NCBI RefSeq assembly: GCF_001678475.1
Contig: NZ_JTJR01000044.1
Location: forward strand, 1-51,597
Length of the DNA stretch: 51,597 nt
Direction: 5' to 3'
Source of the DNA: Gallibacterium genomosp. 3
GTDB taxonomy: Bacteria > Pseudomonadota > Gammaproteobacteria > Enterobacterales > Pasteurellaceae
Shown in pieces: positions 1 through 10,300 of this stretch (the stretch's first letter is position 1; each line of letters opens with the position of its first letter). The notes beneath the pieces were generated by a model. That model was not told the origin of the DNA. It did not search any database and was given only the letters and a program-made list of their open reading frames with translations. The translations under genes and the position numbers were made by a program.

Positions 1-25
1 CTAAAAATTTAGCTTTCTTTAAATT

Positions 26-37
26 CCCCCCCCCCCC
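26..37. repeat. poly-C tract of 12 (poly-G on the minus strand)
   Basis: Twelve consecutive C bases are followed by T, CCC and then seven A. In an AT-rich genome a mononucleotide C/G run this long is not expected by chance and is a typical slipped-strand (phase-variable) tract in Pasteurellaceae. It lies about 300 bp upstream of the predicted adhesin promoter, so it could act on an unseen gene to the left or, less directly, on the adhesin. Confidence 0.85.
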
Positions 38-334
38 TCCCAAAAAAAGTATAAAAAATAATCTAAATGGAATTTAAGTTAATTTCTGTAATAAATTATT
101 CTTTAAAAGAAAATATCAGCATAAAGATTGAGAATAAAACTGTTATTTAGCATTAAATTTAATTAAAAATTATTATTTATCAATAGCTTGAAATTTTTTA
201 TTAATGGTGTGGTATATTTGTTTTTTTTAATTTTTTATAATGTTTGTTAAATTGTTTAATTGAAAAAAAATAACTGACAAAAAGTTGTTTTCTTTTTCTT
301 AATATCAATTATCAAATAAAAAGTGGATTTATAG

Positions 335-363
335 TTTACATAAATTTATAGAATTGTTAGAAT
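335..363 (+). promoter_or_regulatory. predicted sigma70 promoter of the adhesin
   Basis: The -35 hexamer TTTACA (335-340) and the -10 hexamer TAGAAT (358-363) are separated by exactly 17 bases. A start near 370 would give a leader of about 89 nt before ATG 459. This was found by inspection in an AT-rich region, where chance matches are common. Confidence 0.4.
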
Positions 364-458
364 TTCGGTTAGCATTATAGGGTAATTATTTATTATTTAT
401 GAGTTGTTCAATAAAAAAGCCTTTAATTTCAAGTTGTTAAAATCTTAAGAGGGTATCT

Positions 459-1340
459 ATGAATCACATTTTTAGAGTAGTTTTTGATAAAACTAGAGGA
501 GTTTTTGTTGCAGTATCAGAATTAACAAAAAGGCATGGCAAAGAAAAATCCATTCAAAAACAATCAAGTGATATTCATAGGGGGGTAGCTCATAACATAA
601 CATCCGCTGTATTTTCGTGGCGTCCTAGTTATAGCGCGATATTAGTAGGCTTAACTTATTCTTTTCTTATATCCCCTAATGCAATAGCAGGACCTGATAT
701 TCGCTCTGCATATACCTCTATTGCGAGTCGAGATTGTAATAACAATAATCTTTATGGGGTAGATTTAGCTGTTCCTATTAGAGATAGTGGACAAATTTCC
801 GAGGATACACAGTGTCCAGCAGCACAATATACTGTGGCAATTGGCGCTGGGGCTTTTATAGGTGGGACTGATTCAGGTACTGGTATAGGTGGGGTTGCCA
901 TAGGTACACGTTCTATTGCAGCTCAAGAAGCAACTGCTTTAGGCTATAATGCGAATGCAGGATATATAGGATCTGTTGCGATAGGGAATGCAGCTGTAGT
1001 TAGTGGGAAAGCAGCGACCGCAGTAGGTAGAGAATCTAGCGCTACTACTAACGCCGTTGCCTTAGGTTATCAAGCTAAGGCACGAGCTCAACAAACTATA
1101 GTTATTGGTCATGGGGCAGAGGTCTTGGGCTCTGCTGCACAAGCAATCGTGATTGGAGCTGAATCAGAAGCATACACGAACGAAACCATTGTTATTGGCT
1201 ATAATGCATCATCTAAACAAAATACTAGAGCTTCTATTATTATTGGTAAGTCAGCATCTGCTGGAAGTGGGGCAGAGAATAATGTTATTTTAGGTAATGC
1301 AGCTGAATCTAAGAACTGGGTCAGTTGTTATTGGTCATAG
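459..1340 (+). CDS. adhesin fragment 1: signal peptide and first head repeats
   Basis: This is the N-terminal 293 codons of the broken adhesin. Residues 1 to about 25 (MNHIFRVVFDKTRGVFVAVS...) match the extended signal peptide region of long autotransporters. A basic linker and a hydrophobic core (about residues 58-76) follow, with probable cleavage after Ala-Ile-Ala near residue 77. From about residue 125 the 14-residue YadA head motif repeats (xxAIGxxAxAxxxx). ATG 459 has an AAGAGGG ribosome binding site. The frame leaves the head-repeat pattern after codon 1314-1316 and ends at TAG 1338-1340, and head repeats resume in another frame. On its own it would give a short secreted, unanchored peptide. 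Confidence 0.75.
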   Translation: MNHIFRVVFDKTRGVFVAVSELTKRHGKEKSIQKQSSDIHRGVAHNITSAVFSWRPSYSAILVGLTYSFLISPNAIAGPDIRSAYTSIASRDCNNNNLYGVDLAVPIRDSGQISEDTQCPAAQYTVAIGAGAFIGGTDSGTGIGGVAIGTRSIAAQEATALGYNANAGYIGSVAIGNAAVVSGKAATAVGRESSATTNAVALGYQAKARAQQTIVIGHGAEVLGSAAQAIVIGAESEAYTNETIVIGYNASSKQNTRASIIIGKSASAGSGAENNVILGNAAESKNWVSCYWS

Positions 1341-4300
1341 CGCAAAAGCAGAAAAAGATAAAAATAATAGTGGAGAAAAAGTTGTTGCGATAGGTGATGG
1401 AGCTACATCGGTAGGCGTGCAAGGGGTTGCGATAGGTAATAATACACAAGCATCCTCTCAATCTACTGCATTAGGGAGTGATGTTTTTGCGATTGGAAAG
1501 TCTTCAATTGCTATTGGTAATGATGATATTGCTTCGCAATATAGAGATGAGTTATCAGATCGTTATTTATTAGCAAATATTAACGGTAGGGCAAATGAAA
1601 ATGATCTGTTTAAAGAATTAAGGGCTGTTCTTGATGATGGATATTTTGATCGCACTTATGTTGCAAAGAGTGGTACAGATAATAAAAGGATTTATTCTCC
1701 GACCTATTCGCGAGGTGTAGGGGCAATTGCGATTGGTTCTCGAGCAGTAGCTTATGGTAATGGTTCGACTACAGTTGGGACTCTATCTTTTGCATTAGCA
1801 GATCAATCTACTGCCATTGGTTTACGTTCTTTTGTTGAAAAATCAGCTATTGGTGGTACGGCTATTGGGGAATCTTCGCGGGTCTTTGCTGTGAACTCTA
1901 TTGCCGTAGGGAATAATACTGAATCTTCTGCTCAAGGCTCGTTTTCTTACGGATATAACGCTAAAGCAGTAGGTCGCGGTTCTATTGCTTTTGGTTATGG
2001 TTCAGTAGCAGCTGCTCGTTTAGATGATACTCTTTATCGAGGTTTTGAACAAAGATTAGCGGGTATCCATAGTATTCAGTTATTTAATGAAGACGGTAGT
2101 ACAAATTCTGATAATCAAAACTTATTTCGGCAACAAGTTGAAACTCTCATTCAAGGGCAAGATGCAGCAAATACGAAGCTAAAATCTGGTCAAACACTTA
2201 CTGCGGCTGAACGTGCTCAGGTTGGTGTGGATACATGGATTGATACAGGTGGTTTATTTCAGTATGACGATGAAGTTTATTTAACAGTAGGTGGTAAATC
2301 AATTAAGAAAACCTCAGTAGGTGGAGCTGCATTGCAGGATGATAAGACTAATTCTGCAGAAAATACAATTGCTATCGGTCGTTATGCTTTTGCTTTGCGT
2401 TCAAATGCATTAGCAGTGGGATATGCAACTGTATCGGATGCACGATCTTCACTGGCTATCGGTTCTTATTCACATACTACTATGCGATCTGAAAATGCTG
2501 TAGCATTAGGTGTAAATGCTTATGTTGATGCAGCTAATGCTTTTGTTGGTGGCTACTCGGCTAAATCATTTTCTAAAGATTCTTTAGCTATTGGTACTGG
2601 TGCGAGTGTTGGTCAGAAATTAACTAAAGCAGAAGCAGATAAATTGGTTGCTGATACTAGAAATTTACCTGAGGGTAGTCGGTATAAAATTATTACTGGA
2701 AATGATATAGATACTACTGATAGCCCAAGTATTATTAAGGAAACAGTTTCTGGTCAGGATATTTACCGTTTAAATGCCCGTAATGCCGCAGCAGTTGGTA
2801 AATTAGCTAAAGCGACAGCAGTAAATGCACTTGCATTCGGTAATTTTTCTGAAGCAAATTTAGTTAATTCAATGGCATTAGGGGTATCTTCTCAAACTGA
2901 CTATTCTCTTGAGGATTTAGCACAACCTGGTTGGGTAGCTAGAGGTGCGATTTCGATACCAACTTCGGGAAGAACAGGGGTAATTTCTGTAGGTTCTAAA
3001 GGTTATGAAAGACGTATTGTTAACGTTGCTTCAGGGTATAAAGATACTGATGCTGTGAATGTGGCACAATTACGGGCAGTTGATGAAAAATTTGATACTG
3101 CGCTTGATGCCTTACAAGGAGGCGGTGGCTCACAATACTTATCATTGGAAAAAACAAATCCAACAGGTGAGGCTGGGAAGTTATCAGCTATCCTAAAACG
3201 ATCAGGTAATTATGAAAAATATGTCAATCTTAAAGAGCAGTCCCTTTTCTTTGCAGCAAGAGCCAAATTAAATGATGAAAACTTTAATCAGGAAGCTTTA
3301 AATAACTTAAATAATAAGATTTCAGAGTTAGGTAGCGCTGATAATAATCTAGCACAAAATACAGCCACTTCTTTAAAAGCGATTGAAAGAGAGTTAACTC
3401 AATTACAAACATCAAATTTAACAGCTTCACAGAAAAAACAAAAACTTGACGATTTTCTTGAGCGTATTGTTACCGCTGCAATACAAGATAGCGGAAGAAA
3501 TATTGGTGGTTTAACACAAGAACAGATTGCAGCTAAAAAACAAGGTAACAACTATCTTAACGATGGCGCTAAAGGTGATGATAGTATTGCGTTAGGTTGG
3601 AAAGCTTCAACAGCAGCAACTACTGGGAATCAAGATAGCCAATTAGGTGGAAAACGCGCTATTGCAATAGGTTTTGAAGCAAAAGCAAATGCTCAAAATG
3701 CTATCGCTATCGGTACAGCGAATACGGTAGAAGGTAACAAGTCTATCGCCATTGGTTATAATCATACGGTAAGAGGAAATAATTCAGGTACCTTTGGTGA
3801 CCCGAATGTTATCAATTACAGTAACTCTTATGCTGTAGGTAATAATGTTACTATTGGTGGCGGTGCAGAGGCAGATAATAGCAAAGATGGCTCGTTTGTC
3901 ATTGGTAATTATGTTGATGTTACCGCCGATAAAGTGTTTGTTCTTGGTGGCGGATCAGCAACAACTAGCCGATTGGCAGCAAACCTTGCTGAATCAGTCT
4001 ATTTAGGTTACAGAACAGGCACCGTAGGTGGTGTTCGAATTAATACCGCAGACCCCTTGACAGATGACACGGGAGATGCACAACGTAGCCGTCAAGTCTT
4101 AGATGGTGCTAATGGATTAACAGGTAATGCTATCCCTTATGGTTCTATTCTTCTCAATGGTATTACCTTTGATGGTTTTAATGGAGCATCTCCTATTAGT
4201 GTTGCCTCTATTGGTCATAATGACTACGCCCGTCTTCTTCAAGGCGTTGCCGCAGGTACGATTTCTAAAACCTCTACCGATGCGATTAATGGTTCGCAAT

Positions 4301-7300
4301 TATATTCTGTAGCGAAAAAATTAAGCCAAGAAAGTCGTTGGATTAACGTCAATAGTACTCGTGAAGCTACAAATCCTGGTAATGACAACTATAGTAAAGA
4401 TTTCTCTGGGGCTACAGGATCAAATAGCATTGTGATTGGTAAAAACGCAATAGCCACACAATCGGATACTATTGCAATAGGCCGAACAACTAATGTTTCT
4501 GGTACTCAATCTGTTGCGATTGGTTATAACCATACGGTGAGAGGAAATAATTCAGGTACCTTTGGTGGTAATCCGAATATAATTAACTACAGCAACTCTT
4601 ATGCCATAGGTAATAATATTACTATTGGTGATGATTCGACAACAAACAATGATGCATACGGTTCATTTGTGATTGGTAGGAATGTTAAGGTTACTGCTGA
4701 TAAGGTTTTTGTACTTGGTGGTGGGGAAGATAGTAATGAGAAATTATTGACGGCAGGTCTTGCAGAGTCTGTTTATTTAGGTATTAAAACTCGCTTAGTA
4801 TCTGGTGTGCGAATTGATACTACACAACCTTTGACAGATGACACGGGAAAAGATGATCAAGGAAACCCAACACGTAGCCGTCAAGTCTTAGATGGTGCTG
4901 ATGGATTAACAGGTAAAGCTATCCCTTATGCTTCTATTCTTCTCAATGGTATTACCTTTGGTAATTTTGCAGGACCTTCTCCTGTGAGTGTTGTTTCTAT
5001 TGGTCGAGATGACTACGCCCGTATTCTTCAAGGGGTAGCAGCTGGTACGATTTCTAAAACTTCTACCGATGCAATTAACGGTTCGCAATTATATTCAACG
5101 AACAAGATATTAAGCTTACTAGCAACTAGCTTGGAAAGTAAAATTGGTACAAGTGCAACGCTTACTAAAACAGGCGATAATGTAGGTACAATTAGTTTAG
5201 GAAGTGACTTTGCAGGTACAAGCAAATCAACTATTGAGGAGGCTATCAAAGCATCTCAAGAAGAGGTAGCAGTAGCCGATTCTACAAATCCTCTTATCAG
5301 TGTTTCTACCGGCACAACAACTGATGGTGCAACTAAATATCTTATTAGTGCTAATGTCGCTTCAACCATTGCTAATGAAGCCAATGGAAATCTAAACAAA
5401 CTTGCTACTGCTCAAGCGGTGTATAGTGCGGTATCTGGTGCAAAAGCGGATGTTAAGTTGACAACAGATGATGAGAATATTCTTTCTCTCAACGGTACAA
5501 AAACATCAGGATTAGAGAGTGATACATTCACGCTTACCTTTAGTAAAGCAAAACTACTAGAATCTCTCAAAGAGAATGATGGTTTAGGTAATACCTTTGT
5601 CAAAGTAGATGGCTCAAACTTACCAGATAAAACAACTAATACAACTGCCTATAATACGTGGAGAACTGCTTTAGGAATTGGTGATGGGGTAAATTGGTTT
5701 AATGTAAAACAAGAGAAACCAACAGACTTAGCAGGATCTAACTATGATAAGGAACATACAGGGGCATTAGGAGATAAGAGTATTGCTATTGGTCCATATG
5801 CTAGTGTAGCAGTAGATGCCACAGCAGGTCTTGCATTAGGGTATCAGGCAAAAGCTAATCTAACAAATAGTATCGCTATTGGTAATAATGTGGCGGCAAA
5901 TGCATTAGATATGATTGCAATAGGTAGTGATATTACAGCAACAGTAACAGCGCTACCAAATTCAGGAGAAAACAAAGAAGGACGCCAATTCACTATTGCA
6001 ATTGGGCGACAAGCAGGAAGTTCGAGTGATGGGAAAGTAAATTCACTTGGTTCTAATGCGATTGCGATTGGTGCAAATAGTTATGCATCCGAATTAGCGA
6101 CAGTATCGTTAGGTGCTTCAACAGGAGCAACAGGCAGTTTTGCTACAGCATTAGGTTCAAGAGCAGTTGCGAGTGGGAAAGATGCTACTGCATTAGGTTC
6201 AAAATCAATAGCAGAGGCTTTGTCCTCTGTGGCTATTGGTGGTGCTAGAGTTATAGAAACTAAAGGAGAAGATGGTAGCATAACAAAAACGGCTTCGTAT
6301 GCATTGGCTTTTGGTGCTAATGCTCGAGCTCAAGCAAATAATGCAATTGCAATCGGAGCAAGTGCAGTAGCAGCTGACGAACAATCAATAGCATTAGGAA
6401 GTGGATCTACTACAGCAAAAGCAGTATCAACAAAAGAAGCTACTATAGAAGGATTAAACTTTAAAAACTTTGCAGGAACAAGTCCAAGTAGTACAGTGAG
6501 TATTGGAGGAGCTAGTTTAGAAAGAACTATAACTAATGTAGCAGCAGGTAGAGTAACAAAAGATTCAACAGATGCAATTAATGGGTCACAACTATATGCA
6601 ACAAATTCTATATTAGGAAAATTAGCTAAATCAGTTAAAGATAAATTTGGAGGAAATGTAGAGCTTGATGTTGATACTGGAGGAGTTACATTTACTAATA
6701 TCGGAGAAACAAATAAAGATAATATTAATGATGCCATAAAAGCAGTTAGAGAAGTGGTTGAAGCTGCGGCGGATAGTGGCTTAGTGGTGACTCCATCTGA
6801 TGAAACAAGTGGTGCGAAGAAATATACCGTTAAGATTAACGATGACTTAAAAGCGAAGATTGATAACTTACCTGCAAATGTGACAGACGAGTTAGCGAAG
6901 AAAGCGAATAAGACACTAGATAATTTAACTGATGCGGGTAAAACAGTTATCACTGATTTAGTTGATATTCAGAAAAAAGATGGCTCAATCGATGGGCTAA
7001 CGATTGAATCATCAGTAGATGATGCAACTAAAAAGAAAACCTTTAAAGTAGGAATTACTGAGGAGGCGATTAAACAAGCAGCCGGTACGACCAATTTAGC
7101 GACTGACTATGCTAAAGCGGATGCCTCTAATATCAGCAATGGCAATATAACGAAGTGGCAAGACAAGTTAGGCGCAATTCAATTTACGGGTGATAATAAT
7201 GATAAAAGTAAATCAGTCAAATTAGGCGAAGCAATTAAAATTTATGGTCAATCTAGCTCTGAAAATGCTCAACAGGATTACACCAAAAATAATATCCAAG

Positions 7301-10300
7301 TCTTTGGTGGAGAGAATGGCTTATTTATCCAACTTGCGAAAAACCTGAGTGGTTTAGGTACTGTTACAGCAGATACTGTTGCAGCAACTACTTTCAAGCT
7401 AGGTAATGCTAATAATGCACCGACATTAACTGCCGATAACGGCAATATTAAAGTAAGTGATGGTGCAAAAATTACCAATTTAACCAAAGGGGTGGAAGAT
7501 AAGGATGCCGCAACAGTTGAACAAGTAAACGATGTTACACTGGCTTTCACAACAGATAGTAAAACAACGGGTACTACAGATACTACAACGGCTGTGAAAG
7601 GTAAAGTAAAACTGAGCGAACAGTCACTGGCGTTAAATGGCACAGACGGATACATTACTACATCCACTACAGAAAATAGCCAAGCGGTTACGATTGATCT
7701 TGCGCAAACCTTAAAGACTAAATTAGGTAAGCTAGATAACCTTGCAGACGATGCTAATGGGACTTATGCAACTAAAGATGAGATTAAGAACTTAAGCAGT
7801 ACTTTGAACTTTGATGGGGATAATAAATCTTCTACTGATTCTACTCCTACTAGTGGTTCTGTGGATTTAAAAAAACAACGGTTCGCTGTGAAAGGTACAA
7901 AGGATGAAATCGAAACTACTGCAACTGGACAAAACCTAACGATTAAATTAGCTGAAGCGATTACCAATAAACTTAAGGAAATTGATAAGAAAGCGAATAA
8001 AACTGACGTAGATGCAAAAGCAGATACAGGATTAGGTAATTTAACAGATGCAGGAAAAGAAGTAATAACAGGATTAGTAGATATTGTAAGAAAAGCGGGT
8101 TCATCAGAAAAATTAACAGTAAGCTCTAAGGTAGATAAAACAAGTAAAGTTAAAACTTTTGAAATTAATTTAGATGATAGTAATTATGCAAATATCTCTC
8201 TTTCTAATATAGATAATACTGCAAAAGATACTATAACAGGATTAGTTTCAGGAGAACTTAAATCAGGAAATTCAAACAAATATTTAACAGTAGAAAATAC
8301 GGGTGGATCAAATGGAGCAGCGAAGAAAATAGTTGTTGGCTTATCAGATGATGCTATCACTAAATTAGATAAGATTGATACATCTATTGAGAAGACAGCT
8401 AATGCTAAACAAATCATAGCATTAGGTGGAAACTCAAATAGTACAACTAACAATCAAACTTTAGATCAAGCAGGTGGAATTAAGTTTGATATTTTAGGAG
8501 ATGGAACTGATATTAAGACTACAGCTTCTGAAAATAAAGTTAGTATATCATTAGCAAAAGCAACTACAGTTAGTGATGGAGAAAATAAAGTAGTAACTTC
8601 AGGAGCAGTATATACAGCATTAAATAATGCTAAAACAGAATTAACTAATAAAGGATTAGTTTTTGCCGCTGATAGTGGAACAGCGACTACTCGTAAATTA
8701 GGAGAAACTTTAGCTATCAAGGGCCAAAGTGGCTATATTCAAACTAAATCTGAAGATGGAAAAATAGTAGTTGAATTAACAGACGCGGCTAAGACCAAGT
8801 TAGATAATGTCAGTGATGGAAAAACTGTTAATACAAATCAAACTATCGCTTTGGTTGATCAAACAGGAACAGCTTCAAAAACACAAACATTAGATGTTGA
8901 TGGCGGAATTAAATTAAAAATCGCTAATGGTGATGAGTCCATAGTCACTGAAGCGGATGCTACTACAAGCACAGTTAAAGTTAAGGTTAAAGACGGTGGA
9001 ATCGATACAGCTAAATTAGCTAACAATGCTGTTACTAAGGATAAATTAGCTGATGATGCAGTGGAAACCTCTAAGATTAAAGATGGCGCAGTTACAACCG
9101 CTAAACTAGCTAATGATGCTGTAACTAAAGATAAGTTAGCTAATGATGCTGTTGAAACCTCTAAGATTAAAAATAGCGCTGTCACTGGAGATAAAATAGC
9201 TAACGGAGCAATTACAGCAGAGAAGTTAGCTCCAGAATTTAAAACTAATGTAGAAAAAGCAATAGCTTTAAAAGATCAAAAAATTACATTAACGGGCGAT
9301 TCTGATAGTAAAACTGATGATCAAACTTTAGGGCAAGAGGGTGGAATATCCTTTGCTATTAATGGTAATGATGATATAGCAACTAATGCTAGTGGTGCTA
9401 AAGTTGATTTAAGTATCAATAAAAATACAGTAATTGATGAAACAAATAAAACAAGCACAAGAGTTGCAACGACAAAAGCAGTTTATGATGCAATATTAGC
9501 TGCTAAAGCGGTAGTTGAAGCTAAAGCTGATGTAGCTGGTGCAGATAACTTAATAGAAGTAGAAAAAGTTGCTGGAACTGGAATAGCTAAAGATACCTTT
9601 AAAGTATCATTAACTAAGGAAAACTTAGTAACTAATTTAGCAGATACATTTGCTAAAAAAGATGCGACTGGATTAAGTGATGATGACATAGCAAAATGGA
9701 AAAAAGCATTATCCATAGAAAACGTTTCTAATACGTCATCATTAACATATCGAGCTAATTCAACAGCAGATGCGAATGCTAAAACTGTAGCATTCGATAA
9801 AGGACTTGATTTTATTGGTGATAAAAATATTACAACGTCAATAGAAGATGAAGGAAAAGTTAAATTTGCATTAAAAGATACTTTAACTGGAATAACTAAT
9901 ATTACTAATGGTTCTAAAGTAGATGAAACAGGAGTTACAACATTAAATATTAGTGATGCAGGCTTAACTTTAAATGATAAAAACATTAAAGGCGTTAAAG
10001 CTGGTGTTGATGATAAAGATGCAGTTAATGTAGCTCAATTAAAAGCTTTAGAAAATGTCGTTGGTAAGCCAGGACAAAATGGAGTTAATGGTAATCAAGG
10101 TCCAGCAGGTCAAGATGGCACTAACGGTCAAAGCCTTTTTAACCAAGTCGATGCGTTACGTAATGGTTTAGCTGGTACGGTGGTTTATACGGATAAAGAC
10201 GGTAAACGCCTAATCTCAAGTGATGGTAATTATTATTATAGCGATGTTATTACAGCGGGTTATGTAAAAGCGAATAATGGTAAGTGGTATCTCGCTAGTG

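Larger units (their letters stand above)
1..458. other. gene-free AT-rich region upstream of the adhesin
   Basis: There is no convincing open reading frame on either strand. The stretch holds a 12-C homopolymer near the left edge, several T-runs, a plausible sigma70 promoter and the adhesin ribosome binding site (AAGAGGG at 447-453, five bases before ATG 459). Composition is extremely AT-rich, as is common ahead of horizontally mobile surface genes. Whatever gene lies to the left is outside the window. Confidence 0.6.

Noticed and set aside
3600-6400. Regularly spaced repeats that could suggest a CRISPR array
   Set aside because: The repeats are translated 14-residue YadA head motifs with changing sequence, not identical direct repeats with unique spacers, and no cas genes are present.
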